A stretch of DNA of 64,000 nucleotides from Pseudomonas sp. G2-4. Lineage in GTDB: Bacteria; Pseudomonadota; Gammaproteobacteria; Pseudomonadales; Pseudomonadaceae. The stretch is taken from NCBI RefSeq assembly GCF_030064125.1, contig NZ_CP125957.1, positions 5,016,501 through 5,080,500 on the forward strand, given 5' to 3'. The position numbers and the translations under genes were made by a program. The notes beneath the pieces were generated by a model, which was not told the DNA's origin, did no database searches, and saw only the letters and a program-made list of their open reading frames with translations. Shown one piece after another: positions 44,475 to 53,626 of this stretch (position 1 is its first letter; every line of letters starts with the position of its first letter).

Positions 44475-45902
44475 ATGCCGTCGTTGCCTCTTCGTCTATG
44501 CGCTCTGTTCATGGCCCTGGGCCTGAGTGCCTGCGATGATGCCCCGCGTTTTACCCAGGCCGAACCCGGTGAAGCCCGCTCCGGTGGTGGCGCGACGGTA
44601 CGCAAGACCGATCAGAACGCCTTCTCCTTGCCCTCGGCCAACCTGCCGCCCTCGCGGCGCGTGGACTTCAGCGTCGGCAACAGTTTCTTCCGCAGCCCCT
44701 GGGTGATCGCCCCTTCGACCACCACCGCGCGCGATGGCCTCGGCCCGTTGTTCAACACCAACGCCTGCCAGAACTGCCACATCAAGGACGGTCGCGGCCA
44801 TCCGCCGGCGCCGGACGCCGCCAGTGCGGTATCGATGCTGGTACGCCTGTCGATCCCCGATGCGCCGCCTTACGCCAAGATCATCGAGCAACTGGGGGTC
44901 GTGCCGGAGCCGGTTTACGGCGGGCAGTTGCAGGACATGTCCGTCCCCGGTGTCGCTCCCGAAGGCAAGGTCCGGGTCGATTACAGCCCGGTCCCGGTAC
45001 GTTTCAAGGACGGCACCGTCGTGGAATTGCGCAAGCCAGACCTGCGAATCACCCAACTGGCCTATGGACCGATGCATCCGGACACGCGTTTTTCCGCCCG
45101 CGTCGCCCCGCCGATGATCGGCCTGGGCCTGCTGGAGGCCATCCCCGACGAAGCGATCCTGGCCAACGCCGAGGCCCAGGCGCGGGAAAACAACGGCATT
45201 GCCGGTCGTCCCAACCAAGTCTGGGACGACGTTCAGCAAAAAACCGTGCTGGGGCGTTTCGGCTGGAAAGCCGGCCAACCCAACCTCAACCAACAGAACG
45301 TCCACGCCTTCTCCGGTGATATGGGCCTGACCACAAGCCTGCGACCCTTCGACGATTGCACCGAGACCCAGGTCGACTGCAAACGCGCGCCCAGCGGCAA
45401 CGGCCCGGACGGCGAGCCAGAAGTCAGCGACAACATCCTGCGATTGGTGCTGTTCTATAGCCGCAATCTTGCCGTGCCGGCCCGTCGCGAGGTGAACTCG
45501 CCCCAGGTGCTGGCCGGCAAGAATCTGTTTTTCCAGGCCGGTTGCCAGTCTTGCCACACACCGAAATACACCACCTCCGCCAACGCGGCCGAACCGGAGC
45601 TGGCGAACCAGGTCATCCGCCCTTACAGCGACCTGCTGTTGCACGACATGGGCGAAGGCCTGGCCGACAACCGCAGCGAATTCAAGGCCGGCGGCCGTGA
45701 CTGGCGCACACCGCCGCTGTGGGGCATCGGTCTGACCGAAACCGTCAACGGCCATACCCAGTTCTTGCACGACGGTCGCGCCCGCAATCTGCTCGAAGCC
45801 GTGCTGTGGCATGGCGGCGAAGCACAAGCGGCACAGCGACAGGTTCTATCGTTCAACGCCGAGCAGCGTGCTGCGTTGCTGGCCTTTCTGAATTCCCTTT
45901 AA
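44475..45902 (+). CDS. Di-heme oxidoreductase-type lipoprotein (DUF1111)
   Basis: A 475-residue protein with a lipoprotein signal peptide (lipobox LSAC, Cys at residue 20, followed by Asp-Asp) and two heme c sites, CQNCH near residue 97 and CQSCH near residue 359. It belongs to the DUF1111/di-heme thiol oxidoreductase family related to bacterial cytochrome peroxidases. It is probably a periplasmic redox protein of an iron acquisition or iron-redox system, judged by the imelysin gene downstream. The ATG at 44475 is chosen because it gives a proper signal peptide. P. aeruginosa has the same gene order ahead of mexVW. Confidence 0.88.
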   Translation: MPSLPLRLCALFMALGLSACDDAPRFTQAEPGEARSGGGATVRKTDQNAFSLPSANLPPSRRVDFSVGNSFFRSPWVIAPSTTTARDGLGPLFNTNACQNCHIKDGRGHPPAPDAASAVSMLVRLSIPDAPPYAKIIEQLGVVPEPVYGGQLQDMSVPGVAPEGKVRVDYSPVPVRFKDGTVVELRKPDLRITQLAYGPMHPDTRFSARVAPPMIGLGLLEAIPDEAILANAEAQARENNGIAGRPNQVWDDVQQKTVLGRFGWKAGQPNLNQQNVHAFSGDMGLTTSLRPFDDCTETQVDCKRAPSGNGPDGEPEVSDNILRLVLFYSRNLAVPARREVNSPQVLAGKNLFFQAGCQSCHTPKYTTSANAAEPELANQVIRPYSDLLLHDMGEGLADNRSEFKAGGRDWRTPPLWGIGLTETVNGHTQFLHDGRARNLLEAVLWHGGEAQAAQRQVLSFNAEQRAALLAFLNSL

Positions 45903-45930
45903 ACGCATTTTCCGAAAACGGGAGCCCGAC

Positions 45931-46995
45931 ATGTTCCGTCCCAAGCTGTTGTTCACCAGCCTCGCCGCCCTCGCCCTCGGTGCCTGTTCGCCCCAGGACC
46001 CGCAAGCGGTCACCTCGGCGGCCATCGCCAAGCAAGTGATCCTGCCGACCTACAGCCGCTGGGTCGACGCCGACCGGCAACTGGCGACCAGCGCCTTGGC
46101 GTTCTGCCAAGGCAAGGAGAACCTGGAAACCGCCCGCGCCGATTTCCTCAAGGCACAAAAAGCCTGGGCCGAGCTGCAGCCGCTGCTGATCGGTCCACTG
46201 GCCGAGGGCAACCGCGCCTGGCAGGTGCAGTTCTGGCCAGACAAGAAAAACCTCGTGGGCCGTCAGGTCGAGCAACTGGTCAACAGCCAGCCGCAGATCG
46301 ACGCCGCTGGACTGGCCAAGTCCAGCGTCGTGGTCCAGGGCCTTTCGGCCTATGAGTACTTGCTGTTCGACGCCAAGATCGACATGGCCGACAGTGCGCA
46401 AAAAGCCAAATACTGCCCACTGCTGACCGCCATCGGTGAACGCCAGAAACAACTGGCCGAAGAGATCCTGTCGCGCTGGAACACCAACGACGGCATGCTC
46501 GCCCAGATGAGCAAGTTCCCGAACCAGCGCTACGCCGATTCCCACGAAGCCATCGCCGATCTGCTGCGGGTCCAGGTCACCGCCCTTGACACCCTGAAGA
46601 AAAAACTCGGCACGCCGATGGGCCGTCAGAGCAAGGGCGTGCCACAACCATTCCAGGCCGATGCCTGGCGCAGCCAGTCGTCCCTGCAAGGTCTGGAAGC
46701 CAGCCTGAACGCGGCCAGGACCGTCTGGGCAGGCGTGGATAACAAGGGCCTGCGCGGCCTGTTGCCCAGCGACCAGAAGCCACTGGCCGACAAGATCGAT
46801 GCCGCCTACGATGCCTCGTTGAAGTTGTTCGCCAGCAGCCAGCGCTCGCTGACCGAGATGCTCAACGACGACGCCGGGCGCCAGCAACTCAACGATTTGT
46901 ACGACAGCCTCAACGTCGTCCATCGCCTGCACGAAGGCGAACTGGCCAAGGCGTTGGGCATTCAACTGGGCTTCAACGCCAACGACGGTGACTGA
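45931..46995 (+). CDS. Imelysin-family (M75) lipoprotein
   Basis: A 354-residue lipoprotein (lipobox LGAC, Cys at 19) with an imelysin-type helical fold: IAKQVILPTYSRWVDADRQLA at the start and AEGNRAWQVQFWPDKKNLVGRQVEQL. Imelysins such as IcmP and EfeO bind iron or heme-iron for uptake. The family motif GxHxxE appears here as GLSAYE, so the histidine is a serine. GGGAG precedes the ATG. It is tightly linked with the di-heme gene upstream (28 bp) and the DUF1513 gene downstream (2 bp). Confidence 0.88.
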   Translation: MFRPKLLFTSLAALALGACSPQDPQAVTSAAIAKQVILPTYSRWVDADRQLATSALAFCQGKENLETARADFLKAQKAWAELQPLLIGPLAEGNRAWQVQFWPDKKNLVGRQVEQLVNSQPQIDAAGLAKSSVVVQGLSAYEYLLFDAKIDMADSAQKAKYCPLLTAIGERQKQLAEEILSRWNTNDGMLAQMSKFPNQRYADSHEAIADLLRVQVTALDTLKKKLGTPMGRQSKGVPQPFQADAWRSQSSLQGLEASLNAARTVWAGVDNKGLRGLLPSDQKPLADKIDAAYDASLKLFASSQRSLTEMLNDDAGRQQLNDLYDSLNVVHRLHEGELAKALGIQLGFNANDGD

Positions 46996-46997
46996 CC

Positions 46998-48095
46998 ATG
47001 TTTCGACGTCAGGCCTTGGCACTGGGCAGCTTGCTGCTCGGCGCCGTTACCCTGGGCGGCTGGACGCTGTTCAAGCAACAGGACAAGCGTCCGCTATTGC
47101 TTTCAGCACGGGACGATGGCGACGGCAAGCATTACGCCGTCGGCTATCGACTGGACGGTACCCAGGTGTTCGCCACCCAAGTCGGCCAGCGCTGCCATGA
47201 CATCATCCATCATCCGACGCAGCCGATTGCGCTGTTCGTCGCCCGCCGCCCAGGTACCGAAAGCTACCTGATCGACCTGCGCGACGGCGCGTTGCTGCAA
47301 ACCATTACCTCGCTGCCGAACCGGCATTTCTACGGCCACGCCGTGATCCATAACAGCGGCGAATGGCTGTACGCCACCGAGAACGACACCAGCGATCCCG
47401 GACGCGGCCTGCTCGGCGTGTACCGTTTCGAAGGCGAGCGGCTGGTGCACAGCGGCGAGATGTCCACCCACGGCATCGGCCCGCACCAGGTGTCCTGGAT
47501 GCCCGATGGCGAGACGCTGGTGGTGGCCAATGGCGGCATTCGCACCGAAGCCGAAAGTCGGGTCGAAATGAACCTCGACGCCATGGAGCCTAGCCTGGTG
47601 CTGATGCACCGCGATGGCACGCTGCTGAGCAAGGAAACCCTTGCCCAATCGATGAACAGCGTGCGCCACCTGGGTATCGCCAGCGACGGCACCATCGTGT
47701 CCGGCCAGCAGTTCATGGGCGATGCCCACGAGTCCTCGCAGCTGTTGGCGATCAAACGGCCGGGCCAGCCGTTCCAGGCGTTCCCGGTGCCCGAGCAGCA
47801 ATTGCAGGCGATGGGGCACTACACCGCCAGCGTCGCCGTGCACAGCGACCTGCGCCTGGTGGCCTTGACCGCTCCCCGTGGCAACCGCTTTTTCATCTGG
47901 GACCTGGACAGCGGCGAAGTACGCCTGGATGCGCCGCTGCCGGACTGTGCTGGCGTGGGTGCGGTGGCCGACGGTTTCGTCGTGACATCTGGCCAGGGAC
48001 GTTGCCGCTACTACGATTGTAGGCAGACACAACTGGTTGCAAAGCCGCTGGATCTGCCGGCAGGGCTCTGGGACAACCATTTGCATCTGGCCTGA
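46998..48095 (+). CDS. DUF1513 beta-propeller-like protein
   Basis: A 365-residue protein with an N-terminal signal/anchor (RRQALALGSLLLGAVTLGG; the arginines hint at possible Tat export) and repeated short blades (LFVARRPGTESYLIDLRDG, HNSGEWLYATENDTSDPGRGLLGVY, HGIGPHQVSWMPDGETLVVANGG). DUF1513 proteins regularly accompany imelysin and di-heme genes in iron-regulated clusters. Biochemical role is unknown. It begins 2 bp after the imelysin stop. Confidence 0.85.
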   Translation: MFRRQALALGSLLLGAVTLGGWTLFKQQDKRPLLLSARDDGDGKHYAVGYRLDGTQVFATQVGQRCHDIIHHPTQPIALFVARRPGTESYLIDLRDGALLQTITSLPNRHFYGHAVIHNSGEWLYATENDTSDPGRGLLGVYRFEGERLVHSGEMSTHGIGPHQVSWMPDGETLVVANGGIRTEAESRVEMNLDAMEPSLVLMHRDGTLLSKETLAQSMNSVRHLGIASDGTIVSGQQFMGDAHESSQLLAIKRPGQPFQAFPVPEQQLQAMGHYTASVAVHSDLRLVALTAPRGNRFFIWDLDSGEVRLDAPLPDCAGVGAVADGFVVTSGQGRCRYYDCRQTQLVAKPLDLPAGLWDNHLHLA

Positions 48096-48250
48096 GCAAG
48101 GGGGCGAAGCCTATCGGCGCTCAGCGCCTTGGTTTTTGGGAAAAATCCCACGCCCCAGCGGCCCATCAGGATCTGGAATACCCCGCACACTCGGAGTAAT
48201 GTGCCCGCCTGTCTGTCTTTTCTCTCGGCTTTTTTCCAAGGAAGTGGAAC

Positions 48251-49399
48251 ATGCTGCGACGCCGCATGCTGATCATGTTGGGTGTTGTCCTGCTGGTGGT
48301 GCTGTTGCTCGCCGGCTACAAGGCCTACTCCGTTTACCAGCAGATCCAGATGTTTTCTGCACCCAAGCCACCGGTCAGCGTCGCCGTGGCCAAGGCCGTC
48401 GAGCAGCCCTGGCAGGCGCGCCTGCCCACCGTCGGCAGCCTCAAGGCCCTGCAAGGCGTGGACCTGAGCCTGGAAATTGCCGGAACCGTGCAGAAGGTGC
48501 AGTTCCAGTCCGGGCAGAAGATCAAGGCCGGCCAACCGCTCCTGCAACTGGACAGTGACGTCGAAAGTGCCCTGCTGTCGACCGCCGAGGCCGACCTTGG
48601 GCTGTCACAACTGGATTTCGGTCGTGGCCGACAACTGGTGGGCAGCCAGGCGATCTCCAAGGGGGAGTTCGACCGGCTCTCGGCGCAGTTGAAAAAGAAC
48701 CAGGCCACGGTCAATCAGCTCAAGGCGTCCCTGGCCAAGAAACACATCCTGGCACCGTTCAGCGGCACCATCGGCATTCGCCAGGTGGACGTCGGCGACT
48801 ACCTGGCCAGCGGCACGGTGATCGCCACCCTGCAGGATCTCAGCAGCCTTTATGTGGATTTCTACGTCCCCGAGCAAACCGTGCCCAAGCTCGCCGTTGC
48901 CCAACCCGTCAACGTCAGCGTCTCGGCCTATCCCGGGCAGACGTTCGTCGGCGCCATCAGCGCGATCAACCCCAAGGTCGAGGACAGCACCCGCAACGTG
49001 CTGGTACGTGCCACCCTGGCCAACCCCGACGGCAAACTGTTGCCCGGTATGTTCGCCAACCTGCAGGTGATCCTGCCAGACGTGGCCGCCGGCATCGTCG
49101 TGCCGGAAAGCGCTGTGACCTACACCCTCTACGGCAACTCCATGTACGTGGTCACGCAGAAGAAAGACGCCGACGGCAAAGTCGAGAAAGACGACAAGGG
49201 CCAGCCGGTCCTGATCGCCGAGCGGCGCTTTGTCGAAACCGGCGAGCGACGCGACGGGCAAGTCCTGGTTTCAAAGGGCGTGCAGAGCGGCGAACAAGTC
49301 GTGATCGGCGGCCAGATCAAGCTCGACAACGGTACGCCCATCGCCATCAGCGACGACAAGACCCTGACCGAACAGAACAGCCCGCCGCGCGCGGACTGA
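48251..49399 (+). CDS. mexV: RND efflux membrane-fusion protein, MexV-like
   Basis: A 382-residue periplasmic adaptor. N-terminal membrane anchor (residues 8-27), biotinyl-lipoyl halves (LEIAGTVQKVQFQSGQKIKAGQPLLQLD and LAPFSGTIGIRQVDVGDYL), a helical hairpin between them, and a C-terminal beta-barrel/membrane-proximal part. It links the inner-membrane pump to an outer-membrane channel. MexV is favoured because the preceding di-heme, imelysin and DUF1513 genes sit before mexVW in P. aeruginosa. No outer-membrane gene follows, as is also true for mexVW, which uses OprM. Confidence 0.82.
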   Translation: MLRRRMLIMLGVVLLVVLLLAGYKAYSVYQQIQMFSAPKPPVSVAVAKAVEQPWQARLPTVGSLKALQGVDLSLEIAGTVQKVQFQSGQKIKAGQPLLQLDSDVESALLSTAEADLGLSQLDFGRGRQLVGSQAISKGEFDRLSAQLKKNQATVNQLKASLAKKHILAPFSGTIGIRQVDVGDYLASGTVIATLQDLSSLYVDFYVPEQTVPKLAVAQPVNVSVSAYPGQTFVGAISAINPKVEDSTRNVLVRATLANPDGKLLPGMFANLQVILPDVAAGIVVPESAVTYTLYGNSMYVVTQKKDADGKVEKDDKGQPVLIAERRFVETGERRDGQVLVSKGVQSGEQVVIGGQIKLDNGTPIAISDDKTLTEQNSPPRAD

Positions 49400-49412
49400 T
49401 CAAGGAACCCCC

Positions 49413-52400
49413 ATGGCTTTTACCGACCCGTTCATCCGCCGCCCGGTGCTCGCCACCGTGGTCAGCCTGTTGATCGTGCTCCTGGGCTTCCAGGCCTGGA
49501 GCAAGTTGCCCCTGCGGCAGTACCCGCAGATGGAGAACGCCCTGATCACGGTGACCACCGCCTACCCCGGGGCCAATGCCGAGACCATCCAGGGCTACAT
49601 CACCCAACCGATGCAACAGAGCCTGGCCAGCGCCGAGGGCATCGACTACATGACCTCGGTCAGCCGCCAGAACTTCTCGGTGATATCGGTCTATGCCCGC
49701 ATCGGCTCCAACAGCGACCGGCTTTTTACCGAACTGCTGGCCAAGGCCAACGAGGTCAAGAACCAACTGCCCCAGGATGCCGAAGACCCGGTCCTCAGCC
49801 GCGAGGCCGCCGATGCCTCGGCGCTGATGTACATCAGCTTTTTCAGCAAGGAATTGAACAACCCGCAGATCACCGACTACCTTTCACGGGTGATCCAGCC
49901 CAAGCTGGCGACACTGCCGGGCATGGCCGAAGCAGAGATCCTCGGCAACCAGGTCTTCGCCATGCGCCTGTGGCTGGACCCGGTCAAGCTCGCCGGTTTC
50001 GGCCTCACCGCCGCCGACGTGACCGACGCCGTGCGCCAGCACAACTTCCTCTCTGCCGCTGGTGAAGTGAAAGGCGAGTATGTGGTCACCAGCATCAACG
50101 CCAACACCGAACTCAAGTCCGCCGAGGCCTTCGCGGCGATCCCGCTCAAGACCGATGGCGACAGCCGCGTGTTGCTGCGGGACGTCGCCCGCGTGGAGAT
50201 GGGCGCCGAAAACTACGACACCATCAGCTCCTTCGGCGGCACGCCCTCGGTGTACATCGGGATCAAGGCCACGCCCGGCGCGAACCCGCTGGATGTGATC
50301 AAGGAAGTGCGCAAGATCATGCCGGAGATGGAGGCCCAACTGCCGACCAACCTCAAGGCCGAGATCGCCTACGACGCCACCCTGTTTATCCAGGCGTCCA
50401 TCGACGAGGTGGTGAAAACCCTGTTCGAGGCGGTGCTGATCGTCATCGTCGTGGTGTTCCTGTTCCTCGGTGCCCTGCGCTCGGTGATCATCCCGGTGGT
50501 GACCATACCGCTGTCGATGATCGGCGTGATGTTCTTCATGCAGTTGATGGGCTACTCGATGAACCTCCTGACGCTACTGGCCATGGTGCTTGCCATTGGC
50601 CTGGTGGTGGACGACGCCATCGTGGTGGTGGAGAACATCCACCGGCACATCGAGGAAGGCAAGACCCCCTTTGACGCCGCGATAGAAGGGGCCCGGGAAA
50701 TCGCCATGCCGGTCGTCTCGATGACCATCACCCTGGCGGCGGTGTACGCGCCGATCGGCTTGCTCGAAGGCCTGACGGGGGCCTTGTTCAAGGAGTTCGC
50801 CTTGACCCTGGCCGGGGCGGTGGTGATTTCCGGGATCGTCGCCCTGACCCTGTCGCCCATGATGTGTGCCCTGCTGCTGCGCCACGACGAAAACCCCTCG
50901 GGGCTGGCCCATCGGCTGGACATGATCTTCGAGCGCTTGAAGAGCCGTTACCAGCGCCTGCTTCACGGCACGCTCAATGCACGGCCGGTGGTGCTGGTGT
51001 TCGCCGGGATCATCCTGCTCCTGATTCCGGTGCTGATCATGTTCAGCAAGTCCGAACTGGCACCCGACGAGGATCAGGGCATCATTTTCATGATGGCCAA
51101 TGCCCCGCAGACAACCAACCTCGACTACCTGAACGCCTACACCGATCACTTCATCACGATCTTCAAGGAGTTCCCCGAGTACTACTCCTCGTTCCAGATC
51201 AACGGCTACAACGGCGTGCAGTCTGGCATCGGCGGTTTCCTGCTCAAGCCGTGGAACGAACGCAGCCGCACCCAAATGGAAATCCTGCCCGAAGTCCAGG
51301 CCAGGCTCAAAAGCATTCCGGGCCTGCAGATATTCGGCTTCAACCTGCCCTCCCTGCCAGGCACGGGCGAGGGTCTGCCATTCGCCTTTGTCATCAACTC
51401 ACCGAAGGATTACGCCACACTGCTTGAAATCGCCGATCGGGTAAAAAAACGCGCGTTGGAATCCGGAAAGTTCGCCTTCATGGACATTGACCTGGCGTTC
51501 GACAAGCCCGAAGTGGTGGTCGACATCGACCGCGCCAAAGCGGCCCAGATGGGGGTTTCGATGCAGGACCTGGGCGGCACCCTGGCGACCTTGCTGGGTG
51601 AGGCCGAGATCAATCGTTTCACCATTGAAGGGCGCAGCTACAAGGTCATCGCGCAGGTCGAACGGTCCTTTCGGGACAACCCGGACTGGTTGAACAATTA
51701 CTACGTGAAAAATACCCAGGGTGAGTTACTGCCGCTGTCGACCCTGATCAAGGTCAGCGACCGGGCACGGCCACGGCAATTGAACCAGTTCCAGCAGCTC
51801 AATGCAGTCACGATTTCCGGTTTTCCCATCGTGAGCATGGGCGAAGCCATCGAGACCGTCCGCCAGATCGCCCAGGAGGAAGCACCGGTAGGTTTTGCCT
51901 TCGATTACGCCGGGGCTTCGCGGCAGTTCGTACAGGAAGGTAGCGCTCTGTGGGTCACCTTTGCCCTGGCCCTGGCGATCATCTTCCTGGTGCTGGCCGC
52001 TCAGTTCGAAAGTTTCCGGGATCCGCTGGTGATTCTGGTGACGGTTCCGCTGTCCATTTGCGGAGCGTTGATTCCACTGTTCCTCGGCTGGTCGAGCATG
52101 AACATCTACACCCAGGTGGGGCTGGTAACGCTGATCGGCCTGATCAGCAAGCACGGGATCCTGATCGTCGAGTTCGCCAACCAGTTACGCAAGGAGCAAG
52201 GACTGACGCCACGGGACGCGGTGGAGCAAGCGGCCTCGATTCGTCTGCGACCGGTACTGATGACCACCGCGGCGATGGTGTTTGGCATGGTGCCGCTGAT
52301 CCTCGCCACGGGTGCCGGGGCGGTGAGCCGCTTCGATATCGGCATGGTGATCGCTACCGGAATGTCGATTGGTACTTTGTTCACGCTGTTCGTACTGCCT

Positions 52401-52439
52401 TGCGTCTACACCCTGCTGGCCAAGCCGGACAAAGCCTGA
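49413..52439 (+). CDS. mexW: RND multidrug efflux transporter, MexW-like
   Basis: A 1008-residue HAE1-type pump with 12 membrane helices in two halves and large periplasmic loops. The helix 4 proton-relay motif is visible in LAMVLAIGLVVDDAIVVVENIHRH (paired acidic residues). The start is typical (MAFTDPFIRRPVLATVVSLLIVLLG). It should expel drugs or other toxic compounds with the adaptor 13 bp upstream. The length is slightly shorter than MexB (1046). The substrate range is unknown. A REPIN and a terminator follow. Confidence 0.88.
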   Translation: MAFTDPFIRRPVLATVVSLLIVLLGFQAWSKLPLRQYPQMENALITVTTAYPGANAETIQGYITQPMQQSLASAEGIDYMTSVSRQNFSVISVYARIGSNSDRLFTELLAKANEVKNQLPQDAEDPVLSREAADASALMYISFFSKELNNPQITDYLSRVIQPKLATLPGMAEAEILGNQVFAMRLWLDPVKLAGFGLTAADVTDAVRQHNFLSAAGEVKGEYVVTSINANTELKSAEAFAAIPLKTDGDSRVLLRDVARVEMGAENYDTISSFGGTPSVYIGIKATPGANPLDVIKEVRKIMPEMEAQLPTNLKAEIAYDATLFIQASIDEVVKTLFEAVLIVIVVVFLFLGALRSVIIPVVTIPLSMIGVMFFMQLMGYSMNLLTLLAMVLAIGLVVDDAIVVVENIHRHIEEGKTPFDAAIEGAREIAMPVVSMTITLAAVYAPIGLLEGLTGALFKEFALTLAGAVVISGIVALTLSPMMCALLLRHDENPSGLAHRLDMIFERLKSRYQRLLHGTLNARPVVLVFAGIILLLIPVLIMFSKSELAPDEDQGIIFMMANAPQTTNLDYLNAYTDHFITIFKEFPEYYSSFQINGYNGVQSGIGGFLLKPWNERSRTQMEILPEVQARLKSIPGLQIFGFNLPSLPGTGEGLPFAFVINSPKDYATLLEIADRVKKRALESGKFAFMDIDLAFDKPEVVVDIDRAKAAQMGVSMQDLGGTLATLLGEAEINRFTIEGRSYKVIAQVERSFRDNPDWLNNYYVKNTQGELLPLSTLIKVSDRARPRQLNQFQQLNAVTISGFPIVSMGEAIETVRQIAQEEAPVGFAFDYAGASRQFVQEGSALWVTFALALAIIFLVLAAQFESFRDPLVILVTVPLSICGALIPLFLGWSSMNIYTQVGLVTLIGLISKHGILIVEFANQLRKEQGLTPRDAVEQAASIRLRPVLMTTAAMVFGMVPLILATGAGAVSRFDIGMVIATGMSIGTLFTLFVLPCVYTLLAKPDKA

Positions 52440-52462
52440 AGGTTGTTTGGACGGGGGACTAT

Positions 52463-52582
52463 GTGGCGAGGGAGCTTGCTCCCGCTCGGCTGCGAAGCAG
52501 TCGTCATAGCCCGACTGCGGCCTGACCTTGGAAATCGATGGGGACCGCTTCGCGGTCCAGCGGGAGCAAGCTCCCTCGCCAC
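52463..52582. repeat. REP type A inverted pair (REPIN)
   Basis: Direct copy from 52463 and inverse copy ending 52582, with a longer centre than usual (about 40 bp). Confidence 0.85.
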
Positions 52583-52637
52583 AGGTTGAGTGTTTGGCGG
52601 GGGGCTCGTGGCGGGTATTAGAAAGACCTAAAAAATA

Positions 52638-52663
52638 AAAGGCCTCGCATAGACGAGGCCTTT
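52638..52663. terminator. Terminator between mexW-like gene and colRS-linked genes
   Basis: AAAGGCCTCG, six-base loop, CGAGGCCTTT, with A-rich and T-rich flanks, placed between convergent genes. Confidence 0.85.
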
Positions 52664-52681
52664 ATTTGGGCTTCATGATGT

Positions 52682-52909
52682 TCAACTCTGCGGCCTCATC
52701 CCTTGAGAAAGACTGAACATGAACAGCAACAGATCGTTATCCGGTCGGATCGCCTCGCTGGCCTTGACCACCCTTGGCAAAGGGCAATGAGCGCCAGCGT
52801 TGGAGGCACTGAGGATCTGCGAGCGGGGCTGCTCCCAAACAGCCACCGCCATCGATGCAACTGCCAGAGCGCCTACTAAAAACACACCTCTAGCAATTTC
52901 TAGTTTCAT
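52682..52909 (-). CDS. Small secreted or membrane-anchored hypothetical protein
   Basis: A 75-residue protein (MKLEIARGVFLVGALAVASMAVAVWEQPRSQ...) with an N-terminal hydrophobic segment that may be a signal peptide or anchor. The remaining 50 residues have a single cysteine and no known motif. It starts 2 bp after the InaA-type gene, so it is the last gene of the colRS-linked unit. I recall a small gene at the same place in P. aeruginosa, which supports it being real. Confidence 0.7.
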   Translation of the reverse strand: MKLEIARGVFLVGALAVASMAVAVWEQPRSQILSASNAGAHCPLPRVVKASEAIRPDNDLLLFMFSLSQGMRPQS

Positions 52910-52911
52910 CG

Positions 52912-53622
52912 CTATAAACCTTTGATAGCGCTGCCAAACGCCGCCTCATAAAAGTAGACGAGTTTTTTCCAATCAGCGTCGCTGAACGACGAATGGCGCC
53001 GCAGCTGCTTCATGTCATGGGAGGCCGCTTGCCGGGCGGTCATGCGCTGGCGACATTTCTCCAGATCCAGCAGGGCCACTTCGGCCTTGGCCGCCTCGCC
53101 CTCCCCGGCCACGCGCACAAAGACATGCTTGATATAGAGACAGCCATGCTGCCAACGTCCCTTGTGCATGCGAGCCAGGTTCTCGGCCAGTGCCTGGAGA
53201 ATCTGGTCATGCACCGCTTCGCCATGACGCTCGCGTCCACCACCGGCATACCAATCCTGGATTTCCTCGAAACCTTCCAGCGCATGGGTCACCAGCACCG
53301 CGCGCCACTTGTGAACCGGGTCCCGCTGGACGCCACAGAAAATGAGCTGGGGGACGCGGACATCAAGTCGAGTCAACGCCAGGAGCGCGTCTTGTTCCCG
53401 CAATACAGTCGGCCGCCCGAAGGGGTGCAGCCAGCTGCGATAAATGTGTCCGGTTTGACGCTTGGCATACAGCAGCTCGCCGTCTCTGCTGCTGATTCGC
53501 TGCACACCGCTTTCACCGCCGCGACGCACATTGGGCTCTTCCACCCACTCACCCTGCTGGCTCCAGAAGTGTTCGAAGTTATCGGGGGGAATTGTTGATG
53601 TTTCTGCTGCCTGCACACCCAT
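52912..53622 (-). CDS. inaA: InaA-type lipopolysaccharide kinase family protein
   Basis: A 236-residue protein-kinase-like fold related to the Kdo/WaaP family: ELLYAKRQTGHIYRSW with the nucleotide-binding lysine, LARMHKGRWQHGCLYIKHVFV (the H-G/catalytic loop region) and VALLDLEKCRQRM (metal-binding Asp). It probably phosphorylates a sugar of the LPS core or another small molecule. The frame opens at 53664, but the ATG at 53622 (MGVQAAETS) follows a good GAGG and starts just after the methyltransferase stop. It lies downstream of ColRS and probably depends on it. Confidence 0.85.
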   Translation of the reverse strand: MGVQAAETSTIPPDNFEHFWSQQGEWVEEPNVRRGGESGVQRISSRDGELLYAKRQTGHIYRSWLHPFGRPTVLREQDALLALTRLDVRVPQLIFCGVQRDPVHKWRAVLVTHALEGFEEIQDWYAGGGRERHGEAVHDQILQALAENLARMHKGRWQHGCLYIKHVFVRVAGEGEAAKAEVALLDLEKCRQRMTARQAASHDMKQLRRHSSFSDADWKKLVYFYEAAFGSAIKGL

Positions 53623-53626
53623 GCCT

